A stretch of 64,000 bases of DNA. Source: an uncultured Alphaproteobacteria bacterium. Its GTDB lineage: Bacteria > Pseudomonadota > Alphaproteobacteria > RF32 > CAG-239. The stretch lies in assembly GCA_910576955.1 (NCBI GenBank), contig CAJTJB010000002.1, positions 62,001-126,000 of the forward strand, given 5' to 3'. Positions 24,726 to 33,222 of this stretch are shown here, in pieces. A model generated the notes under the pieces. The model had not been told where the DNA came from, ran no database searches, and was given only the letters and a program-made list of their open reading frames with translations. Made by a program: the position numbers and the translations under genes. The first letter of the stretch is position 1. Each line of letters starts with the position of its first letter.

Positions 24726-25994
24726 TTACTTTTTTTCTTCGTTTAGGCGGTTCAATTTTTCTTTAAGAAATTTAATCATATATTCTCTATAAACCACACC
24801 AAATTGAGCTCCCTTTTGTTTTTCAAGGCTTTTTTGATATTCTTGAGGCAGGTCTTTTAAGGTCAGACCTTCAAGAATGTTATAAATTTGCGTGATGGAA
24901 GCGCATAGATTTTGAAATTCCGCATCACTGCAATATTCATTAAGTGTCCATTCTCCATAGTAATCAGCATAAAAACACTGTAAAAACATTTCTAAACGTT
25001 TGCGATTGCGGAAATTGTCGCTAATCTCTTTAACAAAATCGTATTGTTTGGGTAAACGCATATCCGGGAATTTACAAATACGCATATGTTCCCGACAAAA
25101 TAAAAGTGCGAAATTGCGATATTCGTTTGGAACTTTCAGCCTGTCGCTAACGTTGTTAATTAACGCCAAGCCCCGTGCATCGTGTTTGTGGTGATGGGGT
25201 AAAATATTTTCAGGCGTATTGCCTTTTCCGCTATCGTGGTTAAGAACCGCCCATTTGGTCAGCTCATCTTCATTTTGTACTCGGGTTAAAGCGCACATTG
25301 TATGCTTAAACGTATTTTCAGAGATGTGATACTGCTTTATTTCCGGGGTTTTAATCAGAGCTTCAAGCTCCGGAAACCAGTCGTGCAATCCTCCGATTTC
25401 TGCTAAACCCTCAAAAAACTTTGAGGAATTGGCTTTGGGCTGCAGCGCTTTGTAAACTTCTTTCCACACTCTTTCCGGTGTCAGATGCTGCAACATACCG
25501 TCAGCAACCATTTGTCTTAAAACCTCTTTGGTTTCAGGCTCTATTTCAAAGTCTAATACGGCGGCAAAACGGTATGCTCTTAAAATTCGAAGAGGGTCTA
25601 ATCTGAAGTTTTTTTCATCAATAATTCGAATGACTTTATTTTCAATATCCTGCCGACCATTGAAATAGTCAATGATTTCGCCGGTTTCTTCGTCTAACGC
25701 AATTGCATTGCAGGTGAAATCCCGCCTTAAACAGTCTTCTTGTAAGGTGATGTCCAGAGAAAAATTAAAGGCAAAGTCGGTATGTTTTTCACCGGTTTTT
25801 CTTTCGGTGCGTGCCAGAGCGTATTCATCGTTTGTTTCGGGATGTAAAAACACCGGAAAATCTTTGCCGACCTGTTTGTATCCCAAAGATAACATTTCCT
25901 CAATTGTTGCACCGACTACCACGAAATCTTTGTCATGAGGCGGTGCGCCTCTTAAAATATCTCTTACATATCCGCCTATAATGTATTTTTTCAT
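24726..25994 (-). CDS. cca: CCA tRNA nucleotidyltransferase with HD domain
   Basis: 422 residues, class II nucleotidyltransferase: IGGYVRDILRG and the D-x-D-F (HDKDFVVVG) catalytic pair at about 20-27, RRDFTCNAIA at about 111, and LRILRAYRFA. A C-terminal HD domain carries NHDSGKGNTPE and the tail after it, as in the E. coli-type multifunctional enzyme (2'3'-cyclic phosphodiesterase and phosphatase activities). It maintains or repairs the 3' CCA end of tRNA. It lies 72 bases downstream of rtcB in the same direction, suggesting an RNA repair unit. Confidence 0.93.
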   Translation of the reverse strand: MKKYIIGGYVRDILRGAPPHDKDFVVVGATIEEMLSLGYKQVGKDFPVFLHPETNDEYALARTERKTGEKHTDFAFNFSLDITLQEDCLRRDFTCNAIALDEETGEIIDYFNGRQDIENKVIRIIDEKNFRLDPLRILRAYRFAAVLDFEIEPETKEVLRQMVADGMLQHLTPERVWKEVYKALQPKANSSKFFEGLAEIGGLHDWFPELEALIKTPEIKQYHISENTFKHTMCALTRVQNEDELTKWAVLNHDSGKGNTPENILPHHHKHDARGLALINNVSDRLKVPNEYRNFALLFCREHMRICKFPDMRLPKQYDFVKEISDNFRNRKRLEMFLQCFYADYYGEWTLNEYCSDAEFQNLCASITQIYNILEGLTLKDLPQEYQKSLEKQKGAQFGVVYREYMIKFLKEKLNRLNEEKK

Positions 25995-26066
25995 TTGTCG
26001 TCTTTACTTATTTCATCTCTAAAATTTGTTGTAAATAGCTGTCAAAAGGTTTTCTATCTATATTGT

Positions 26067-27296
26067 TTATATCTTTTTCCTCCATGTATCTGTATTTTCA
26101 CCGGCTTTGAAGTTATAGACGGGCTTAATAACTTTGATTATGTCTGCGGTGGGCGTAATGTTTTTTACGATGTCATCCATATTTTTGTATGCCATCGGAC
26201 ATTCATCTAGGGTGTCTTCATTGATGGATGTTGTATAAATTCCCTCCATTGCCTGTTTGAATTCTTCGACATTAAATGTTTTTTTAGCTTGCAGCCGGCT
26301 ATAAAGCCTTCCGGCGCCATGAGGCGCAGAGCAGTTCCAATCCGGATTTCCTTTGCCGATACAGATTAAGCTGCCATCTCTCATATTAATCGGGATGAGC
26401 AATTTTTCGCCATCTTGGGCGGAAACAGCGCCTTTTCGCAAAATCATAGCGTCTGTATCAATGTAATTATGAATAGTCGTAAAGGTTTCTGCTATGTGTA
26501 ATCCTAATGCGGAAATAATGTCTTCTGCCATAGCTTTACGATTGAGGGTTGCGTATTGTTGTACAATCTTCATATCGTGAATATAGCTTTCAAACAACGC
26601 ACCTTCCAAATAAGTTAAAGATTTAGGAATATCGGTAATTATTTGAGATTTTAATGCTTTTATCGTCTTTTGTATTTCAGAGTGACGGTTTTCCTTTTTT
26701 AGTCGTTCGATTGTTTCGCTCAATTGAGAAGAAGAATTGTGGTTGTGGTATTTGTATGCTTCTTCCTGATAGTATTCGGCAACTTGTTTGCCCAGATTGC
26801 GGCTGCCGGAATGTATCACCAAGTAGATGTTTTGGTTATCATCTTTATTAACTTCAATGAAATGGTTTCCACCTCCGAGCGTTCCCATACTATGGATTGC
26901 GCGGTTTTTATTAATCTGGCTGATACAATTTAAGTTTTCCAAATCTATATTTTCAATATATTGATGCGGCGTTTCCCGAATGCTCATACCCGCTGGAATA
27001 GAGGAATATATAAATTCATCAAGCTTTTTTAAGTCTATTTCTTTTTCTTCCAAAACATAAGTTGCCATGCCGCAGCCGATGTCAACACCGACAAGATTGG
27101 GCACGACCTTATCTTTAATCGTCATTGTTGTGCCAATAGTGCATCCTGCGCCGGCGTGTACATCGGGCATAATTCGTATGGTGCTTTCTTTTGCAAACTC
27201 TTGGTCACATAAAGTTTTTATCTGTTCTTGGGATGTCTTATCCGCAATATCGGTAAAAACTTTGGCTTTGTTATATTTTCCTTGTATTTCTATCAT
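26067..27296 (-). CDS. rtcB: RNA ligase RtcB
   Basis: 409 residues from ATG 27296, chosen for GAGGT in front; a TTG at 27308 is the longer option. RtcB joins 2',3'-cyclic phosphate or 3'-phosphate RNA ends to 5'-hydroxyl ends with GTP and manganese. Motifs: MPDVHAGAGCTIG, GVDIGCGM (metal Cys), GGGNHFIE, HSGSRNLG and APHGAGRLYSR, whose His is the guanylylated residue. Slightly short but complete. Precedes cca in the same direction; no RtcA or archease gene is nearby. Confidence 0.95.
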   Translation of the reverse strand: MIEIQGKYNKAKVFTDIADKTSQEQIKTLCDQEFAKESTIRIMPDVHAGAGCTIGTTMTIKDKVVPNLVGVDIGCGMATYVLEEKEIDLKKLDEFIYSSIPAGMSIRETPHQYIENIDLENLNCISQINKNRAIHSMGTLGGGNHFIEVNKDDNQNIYLVIHSGSRNLGKQVAEYYQEEAYKYHNHNSSSQLSETIERLKKENRHSEIQKTIKALKSQIITDIPKSLTYLEGALFESYIHDMKIVQQYATLNRKAMAEDIISALGLHIAETFTTIHNYIDTDAMILRKGAVSAQDGEKLLIPINMRDGSLICIGKGNPDWNCSAPHGAGRLYSRLQAKKTFNVEEFKQAMEGIYTTSINEDTLDECPMAYKNMDDIVKNITPTADIIKVIKPVYNFKAGENTDTWRKKI

Positions 27297-27412
27297 GCCG
27301 TACCTCAAATGATGATTTATTTTATCTTATCAGGCAAAATCATATATTTCAACATCAAATAGATGCAGGCGTTCGTTTTATGCAGGGGATGAAAATTTGC
27401 TAAACAGAAAAG

Positions 27413-27436
27413 AATCCGCCGGTTGTCCGGCGGATT
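27413..27436 (-). terminator. Second terminator-like hairpin after ackA
   Basis: Perfect 10-bp stem AATCCGCCGG / CCGGCGGATT with a TTGT loop; T run on the minus strand is weak. It backs up the hairpin at 27445-27468, separating ackA from rtcB. Confidence 0.6.
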
Positions 27437-27444
27437 TCAGGATA

Positions 27445-27468
27445 TAAAAAAAGCTGCCGCGGGGCAGC
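27445..27468 (-). terminator. Terminator of pta-ackA operon
   Basis: Stem GCTGCC / GGCAGC with a 4-base loop followed on the minus strand by seven T, just after the ackA stop. Confidence 0.8.
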
Positions 27469-27481
27469 CTTGATAAAATAT

Positions 27482-28666
27482 TTATGCGTTGAAGACAATT
27501 TGCATTGTGTCTTTGGCAATCATATATTCTTCGTCAGTCGGGATGACGAAAACGCGAACTTGGGAATCCGGTGTGGAGATTTCCTCAATGTTGCCGCGAC
27601 GGTTGTTTGCCTCTTCATTAAGAGTGATGCCGAGATAGCTCAAACGCTCTAAAACAAGCTTTCTGACCAGAGAGCCGTTTTCGCCAATGCCGGCGGTGAA
27701 TACAATTGCGTCAACGCCGCCCAAGACGGCAATGTATGAGCCGATAAAGCGGATAATGCTGTGAATGTATGCATTCATGGCGTCAGTTGCTTTTTCTTCC
27801 ACGCCGAACAGTGTTTCAACGTCACGGTTATCCGAGTAGCCGCATAAACCAAACATACCGCTGCGCTTGTTCAGAATTTCGTTGACCTCATCGGGGGTCT
27901 TGTTTTGCGATTTGCAAATATAAAGCGGGATATAGGGGTCAATGTCACCGCAGCGCGTGCCCATTACAAGACCGGCAAGCGGCGTGAACCCCATTGATGT
28001 ATCCAGACATTTGCCGTTGTCAATTGCAGAAATCGAAGCACCGTTGCCAAGGTGGCAGGTGATGATTTTGCCTTTTTTGCCAATCAGTTCAGCAGCTTTG
28101 GCAGAAACGTATGCGTGCGATGTGCCGTGAAAACCGTAACGACGGATTTTATATTTTGTATATTGCTCCAGCGGAAGCGCATACAAAAATGCTTCTTTAG
28201 GCATGGTTTGGTGGAAAGCGGTGTCAAACACTGCGGTTTGCGGAACGTTCGGCAAGAGCTTTTGCACGGCTTTCATACCCAAAACGTGAGCGTGGTTGTG
28301 CAATGGCGCTAACTCCGCAAGAGCCTCAATCTGGTCAATCACACTGTCTGTTACCAAAACGGAGTTTTTGAAAATATCGCCGCCCTGAACAACGCGGTGT
28401 CCGACAGCGTCAATTTCTGCCATTGAGGTTAATGCGCCGTTCATCAACTCGGAGATAACTTCGTTAATAGCTTCATTATGAGTGGGCAGGGCAACTTCGC
28501 GTTTGCGTTTTTCGCCGTTCGGAAATTTGATTTCCACAAATGAGCCGTTAATGCCGATACGGTCTGCTACACCTTTGGCAACAACGTCATATTTTTCGCC
28601 GTCGACATTAAACAACTGGTATTTTAATGAAGATGAACCCGAGTTTAATACTAAAATCTTTTTCAT
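27482..28666 (-). CDS. ackA: Acetate kinase
   Basis: 394 residues, full length. ASKHA fold with N-terminal VLNSGSSSLKY, then HRVVQGG, FDTAFHQTMP, YGFHGTSHAYVS, HLGNGASISAI, DTSMGFTPLAGLVMGTRCGDIDP (broken across about 200-222) and the late FTAGIGENG. Converts acetyl phosphate and ADP to acetate and ATP, giving substrate-level ATP in fermentation; reversible for acetate uptake. It follows pta by 20 bases and has its own terminator downstream. Confidence 0.98.
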   Translation of the reverse strand: MKKILVLNSGSSSLKYQLFNVDGEKYDVVAKGVADRIGINGSFVEIKFPNGEKRKREVALPTHNEAINEVISELMNGALTSMAEIDAVGHRVVQGGDIFKNSVLVTDSVIDQIEALAELAPLHNHAHVLGMKAVQKLLPNVPQTAVFDTAFHQTMPKEAFLYALPLEQYTKYKIRRYGFHGTSHAYVSAKAAELIGKKGKIITCHLGNGASISAIDNGKCLDTSMGFTPLAGLVMGTRCGDIDPYIPLYICKSQNKTPDEVNEILNKRSGMFGLCGYSDNRDVETLFGVEEKATDAMNAYIHSIIRFIGSYIAVLGGVDAIVFTAGIGENGSLVRKLVLERLSYLGITLNEEANNRRGNIEEISTPDSQVRVFVIPTDEEYMIAKDTMQIVFNA

Positions 28667-28686
28667 ATAGATACGTCCTTCAAAAA

Positions 28687-29688
28687 TTATTTAACAGCCT
28701 GAATGGCAGTGATGGCAATCATTCCGACAATGTCTTCAACCAATGCGCCGCGCGAAAGGTCATTAACAGGCGCGTTCATTCCCTGCATAATCGGACCGTA
28801 AGCCTCTGCACCGTATAAGCGCTGTAACAGTTTGTAGCCGATGTTGCCGACTTCCAGACACGGGAAAATCATAACGTTTGCCTGACCGGCAACTTTAGAG
28901 CCGGGGGCTTTTTTCTTGGCAACAACCATATCCAGAGCGGCGTCTGCCTGCAGCTCGCCATCAATTAAGGCTTTGCCGTTTAAGTCACTCTTTTCAAGCA
29001 TTTCCTGCGCAAGTTTGGTGGCGTTGCGTACTTTGTCTACCATTCCGCCTGAACCGGAACCGTATGTGGAATAAGAGAGCATTGCAACTTTGGGGTCTAA
29101 ACCGAATTTGATGGCAGTTTCGGCGCTGGCTAATGCCATATCGGCGAGTTCCTGCTCGGTCGGGTTAATGATAATGGCGCAATCCGAGAAAATATACGGT
29201 TTGTCGTTGGCAACCAAAATAACCGCGGAAGATACGCTGCGGTCTTTGTGGGCAGATTTGATAATCTGCAGTGCCGGGCGCACGGTATCTGCCGTGGAGT
29301 GGTTAGCTCCGGATACCAAGCCGTCCGCATCACCGGCTTTTATCATCAATGTACCGAAATAGTTATAGTTTAAGGTCATTTTGCGCGCGTCTTCCAAGGT
29401 CATCCCTTTGGCTTTGCGGAGCTCATACAGCAAGTTGGCATATTCTTCCAGTTTGGCAGATTCTTCAGGCTTAATAATGCGGATGCCGTTTAAGCTCCAG
29501 TTGTTTTTGGCATAATAAGCTTTGATTTCTGCCTCATTGCCCAAAATGATGAGGTTTGCGGCGTTGCGCTCGTTGATGATGTGCGCTGCCTGCAAAATGC
29601 GTTCGTCTTCCCCTTCAGGCAAGACAATGGTTTTCTTATCTTTGGACGCTCTGTCCAGAAGAGAGTTTAAAAATTTGCTGATTTCCAT
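28687..29688 (-). CDS. pta: Phosphate acetyltransferase (short form)
   Basis: 333 residues, single PTA_PTB domain without the long N-terminal regulatory part of E. coli Pta. Motifs: LPEGEDERILQAAHII, G-A-x-x-S-T region as VSGANHSTADTVRPALQ, LSYSTYGSGSG and LIDGELQADAALD. Converts acetyl-CoA and phosphate to acetyl phosphate and CoA. First gene of pta-ackA. The fermentative pair agrees with the anaerobic ribonucleotide reductase elsewhere in the window. Confidence 0.96.
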   Translation of the reverse strand: MEISKFLNSLLDRASKDKKTIVLPEGEDERILQAAHIINERNAANLIILGNEAEIKAYYAKNNWSLNGIRIIKPEESAKLEEYANLLYELRKAKGMTLEDARKMTLNYNYFGTLMIKAGDADGLVSGANHSTADTVRPALQIIKSAHKDRSVSSAVILVANDKPYIFSDCAIIINPTEQELADMALASAETAIKFGLDPKVAMLSYSTYGSGSGGMVDKVRNATKLAQEMLEKSDLNGKALIDGELQADAALDMVVAKKKAPGSKVAGQANVMIFPCLEVGNIGYKLLQRLYGAEAYGPIMQGMNAPVNDLSRGALVEDIVGMIAITAIQAVK

Positions 29689-29838
29689 TTCAATTTCCTT
29701 AAAATATATAAATCAAAATATTAAAAAATTTTCTTTAGTTAATATCATACGCATTTAAAAGGCAATAAAAAAGTTTGATTTTTGTGCTTTTTAAGTGTAT
29801 GAGAGAGATAATTGTGATAAAAAAAGCGGAGTGAAAAG

Positions 29839-30858
29839 GTGAGAAAGTATATTTTTAGTCTGGTTTTGACCGTAATTTTCAGCGTGAACGCAATTGCCGC
29901 ACCGTCATATGAGGCGGATGTGCGCGTGGATGTGACGGCAGAAACGGTGACAAAAGCCAAAGAGCAGGCTATGGCAAAGGCGGCGCGCGACGCTTTGAGC
30001 GAAGTGGTGCAGAGTATCAGCACGGAAAAAAGCGTGTCAGCGCTTAATGAATTAAACGACAATCAGCTGCAGCATTTTATCTCGGGCGTGATGGTGTTGA
30101 TGGAGAAATCTTCGGACGTGCGCTATATTGCAGAACTGCGCGTCAGTATCGATGAAGATATTTTAAAAGCTTATATGGCGGAAAATAATATGCCGTTTGT
30201 GGTGGGGGAAGAACAGGAAGTTTTGATTATTCCGCTGATGATTCGGGAGGGCGAACCGGATTTATGGAGCGATAAAAATATTTGGCGGCAGGCTTTTCTG
30301 GAACGCGGTCGGATTGAACGCGGCAATTTGGATGTGCGCGTGATTGATAAAAATTTAGGCAATATCGCCGCGGCAAATGCCAAACGGCTGTATGATATGT
30401 CTGATGGCGAATATAATGAGTTGGCGGAATTTAACGGCATAAACAGCATTTATGTTTTGAAATATGTGCCGGCAGATAATGTTGTGTCGGTTAAATCTTT
30501 TCCGGACAGAACCGTTAATGAAATCAAGCTTGAGAGCAAGACGCCAGCAGAGGCGGTCGAGTTGGTTTTGCCTTTTTTAAAAGGGAGCGTCAAGACTGTT
30601 GCGGCAGGGGAAGAGGAAACGGCAGAACCAAAGACATATGATGCCGTATATACTTATCCGCGGCTTGCCGAGTGGGCGGCGTTAAAGAAAATGCTTGAGG
30701 CGAATCCGCAAGTCAGCGAAGTCGCGATTGTTTCTATGGGCAACGGCAAGGTGCGGTTTCGCTTTGTTTACAGCGGCGTGATTGAAAAATTACAGGCTAA
30801 TTTGGGCGTTAAAGGATATCAAATGAGAAACGAAGGAGGATATTATGCCATCAACTAA
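29839..30858 (+). CDS. DUF2066 domain exported protein
   Basis: 339 residues from a GTG start with GGAG seven bases upstream. Cleavable signal peptide (to about residue 21, A-I-A-A). The mature part matches DUF2066: AKEQAMAKAARDALSEVVQ near the start, IPLMIREGEPDLWSDKNIWRQAF, and a C-terminal VRFRFVYSG segment. Function unknown; presumably periplasmic. In alphaproteobacteria this gene commonly precedes a PerM-type transporter and it does so here, with a 14-base overlap. Confidence 0.75.
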   Translation: MRKYIFSLVLTVIFSVNAIAAPSYEADVRVDVTAETVTKAKEQAMAKAARDALSEVVQSISTEKSVSALNELNDNQLQHFISGVMVLMEKSSDVRYIAELRVSIDEDILKAYMAENNMPFVVGEEQEVLIIPLMIREGEPDLWSDKNIWRQAFLERGRIERGNLDVRVIDKNLGNIAAANAKRLYDMSDGEYNELAEFNGINSIYVLKYVPADNVVSVKSFPDRTVNEIKLESKTPAEAVELVLPFLKGSVKTVAAGEEETAEPKTYDAVYTYPRLAEWAALKKMLEANPQVSEVAIVSMGNGKVRFRFVYSGVIEKLQANLGVKGYQMRNEGGYYAIN

Positions 30859-31978
30859 AGTTATGAAACAACCGGCGGTTAAAACCGCTGCCCCAAAAAC
30901 GGGAGTGGGCGTGTCTGCCGTGCGCAGCCGGTTTTATGTCAGCCCGTATATATGGCTGGTTATCTTTTTTGCGTTTTTCTATTTGCTGTATGTGCTGCGG
31001 TCGGTGCTGATGCCGTTTGTGGCGGGAATCCTGCTGGCGTATCTGCTTGATCCGATGGTTGATAAATTGGAAAAGCTAAAAATATCGCGGTTATGGGCAA
31101 CGCTGCTCGTTTGCTTTTTGGTGGTGCTGATTGTGTTGCCGGCGTTGGGATTGTTTTTGGGAATGCTGGAGAATCAGATTTCATTGCTATTGCAGGCGAC
31201 TCCGAAATATCTGGGGCTGATAATGGAGAAAGTGCGCCCGATATTGCAGAATCTGACAGAGAGATTTCCGGATATGAAAGGCAGTAATCTTGAAGAGATG
31301 GTAAAAGGTAATATCGGTAACGGCTTGAAAATTGTCGGCAAGGTGTTAAGCGGGTTGCTCTCCAACGGGTTTGCGCTGATTAACCTTATCTCGCTTATAT
31401 TGATTACGCCGGTTGTTACTTTTTATATGCTGCGCGATTGGGATATATTTGTCGCGAAGATTGAGGGGCTGCTGCCGAAGAAATCGAAAAAGGGCATTAT
31501 GGATACATTGGGTGAAATCAATGTGATTATTGCAGGGTTTATCCGCGGGCAGTTGAGTGTTTGCCTGATTTTGGGGTTGTTTTACTCTATCGGCTTAAAG
31601 CTTGTCGAGTTAGAGCTCGGTCTATTGGTCGGGTTTATTGCCGGAATTATCTCATTTATCCCGTATGTCGGGTCGATTACCGGTTTTGTGCTCGGGTGTG
31701 TGCTGGCGTTTGCGCAATATGGCGATGTGGAACACGTTATGTATGTTATCGGTGTATTTTTGGTCGGGCAATTCTTGGAGGGGAATTTCTTAACGCCGAA
31801 ACTTGTGGGCGAGAGTGTCGGGTTGCATCCGGTTTGGGTGATGTTTGCGTTGCTGGCAGGCGGCGTGTTGCTCGGGTTTTTGGGGTTAATGCTTGCGGTG
31901 CCGCTTGCGGCAATTATCGGCGTGTTGGTTAGAAATGCTATCAAGAGATATAAATTAAGCTCGCTTTATCTGGACTAG
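30845..31978 (+). CDS. AI-2E/PerM-family membrane transporter
   Basis: 377 residues, about seven to eight helices with the large loop of the family between helices 3 and 4 and the amphipathic segments with G-x-L-x-G repeats. Recognisable stretches: PFVAGILLAYLLDPMVDKLEK, FIPYVGSI and LVGESVGLHPVWVMFALLAGG. Substrates vary in the family (AI-2, autoinducer precursors, ions); not assignable. RBS GGAGGA lies inside the preceding gene, with a 14-base overlap, and the next gene starts 9 bases downstream, so three genes form one unit. Confidence 0.88.
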   Translation: MPSTKVMKQPAVKTAAPKTGVGVSAVRSRFYVSPYIWLVIFFAFFYLLYVLRSVLMPFVAGILLAYLLDPMVDKLEKLKISRLWATLLVCFLVVLIVLPALGLFLGMLENQISLLLQATPKYLGLIMEKVRPILQNLTERFPDMKGSNLEEMVKGNIGNGLKIVGKVLSGLLSNGFALINLISLILITPVVTFYMLRDWDIFVAKIEGLLPKKSKKGIMDTLGEINVIIAGFIRGQLSVCLILGLFYSIGLKLVELELGLLVGFIAGIISFIPYVGSITGFVLGCVLAFAQYGDVEHVMYVIGVFLVGQFLEGNFLTPKLVGESVGLHPVWVMFALLAGGVLLGFLGLMLAVPLAAIIGVLVRNAIKRYKLSSLYLD

Positions 31979-31987
31979 GAGGCGGTT

Positions 31988-32557
31988 ATGGAACGGCGGA
32001 GAATCGGCGAAGTTTGTGCCGGAGATATCTGGGCGTTTGCGTTCCGGTGTTTGGGGAAAGTGCTGTTTCCGGTTCTTTTGCTTATGCCTGTGATTGTGGT
32101 GTGGCGAATATTCTTTTATGCGCAGGAAGATTTTTGGCGGGTTGTCCGGCTAGGAATAATTTATGTTATCGCGGTTGCAGCGTGGGTGTGGCTGACCAGC
32201 TATAAAACTGTTTTGGAATGTGACGGCAAAAAGCTTTGTGTTATTAAAAAACAGTGTTTTTTATTGGGAATCGCGAAAAAGCAAATTCTTTTAAATGAGA
32301 TTAAGCAAATCACTTTTGCGGAAGTGAAAACAGCTAAAAGAGAATCGACAAAGTTTGAAAAGGTATTTCGGCTGAAGCTTGTTTACAGCTTGATTTACGG
32401 TTTGGGGCGATTGTTGCTAAACAAAGGGAAAATGAGCGTTTGTATAACGTATGGCGAGCAGGCGGAAACGGTTGTGATTGACGATATTAAGAAAAATGAT
32501 GTGCGATATTTGTATTTGAGGGAATTGCAGGAAAAATTGAAAGAGAAGAAAAACTAA
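31988..32557 (+). CDS. Membrane protein, possibly PH-like domain
   Basis: 189 residues with two helices (about 22-45 and 52-72) followed by a soluble part of about 115 residues. The soluble part has repeated beta-type stretches (TVLECDGKKLCVIKKQ, ILLNEIKQITFAE) reminiscent of bacterial PH-like domains, but no confident match. Good RBS (GGAGGC). Third gene of the DUF2066-PerM unit. Function unknown. Confidence 0.55.
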   Translation: MERRRIGEVCAGDIWAFAFRCLGKVLFPVLLLMPVIVVWRIFFYAQEDFWRVVRLGIIYVIAVAAWVWLTSYKTVLECDGKKLCVIKKQCFLLGIAKKQILLNEIKQITFAEVKTAKRESTKFEKVFRLKLVYSLIYGLGRLLLNKGKMSVCITYGEQAETVVIDDIKKNDVRYLYLRELQEKLKEKKN

Positions 32558-32631
32558 TGAGCCAGCAGAGAATCGGTAAAGTAAGTATTTGAACTGATTT
32601 ATGGCGCTGGGATGGTTTGTTTCAGAGATAA

Positions 32632-33069
32632 TTACAGCTCTTTTACCATTCTGACGAAGTTAATGCCTTTTTCCTCAAACATATCACCTTCCTGAACAAA
32701 GCCCAGTTTTTCATAAAACCCGACAACGGAGAGCATCGCGTGCATAACGACACGGCTGTAGCCGATTTCTTTGGCGACGGTTTCAGCGTGTTCAATCAAT
32801 TTGCGACCAATTCCCTCTCCCTGATGGACAACATCTACGGCAACCTGCATTACACGGATTTCTTCATTATCTACCGGCACAAGGATTAAACCGCCGATAA
32901 GTTCATCGGTGCTGTTATCTATACAGCCAATATGGAGAAATGTTGCCTCCTGTTCACGATACGAATCGAGAAATTTTAACCCTAACGGCTGCAAAAGGAT
33001 TTTATAGCGCAAGTCCAAGAGCTCCTGATAGCGGCTTGAACCAAACTCAACATCAATAAATCTAATCAT
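32632..33069 (-). CDS. GNAT-family N-acetyltransferase
   Basis: 145 residues from ATG 33069 with a clear GGAGG upstream. GNAT core: VDNEEIRVMQVAVDVVHQGEGIGRKLIEHAE in pieces, with the acetyl-CoA loop Q-G-E-G-I-G-R, then V-V-M-H-A and F-Y-E-K-L-G-F. An upstream extension of the open frame runs through intergenic DNA towards lepA and lacks coding features. Related to small cytoplasmic GNATs of the YitI/ElaA type; substrate unknown. Divergent from lepA. Confidence 0.8.
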   Translation of the reverse strand: MIRFIDVEFGSSRYQELLDLRYKILLQPLGLKFLDSYREQEATFLHIGCIDNSTDELIGGLILVPVDNEEIRVMQVAVDVVHQGEGIGRKLIEHAETVAKEIGYSRVVMHAMLSVVGFYEKLGFVQEGDMFEEKGINFVRMVKEL

Positions 33070-33222
33070 AACAGCCTCCGTTAGCATACCAAATAATTTT
33101 ATTTTCTTATTTAAGCATATTTTTTGCCGAGTTGCAACAGGAAAGTATAAAATCTGTTGCGGTTTCAAAAAATATATTTTATTTATTAAAGTAAGTTTAT
33201 TAAAGAAAAGGAAAAATGACCA

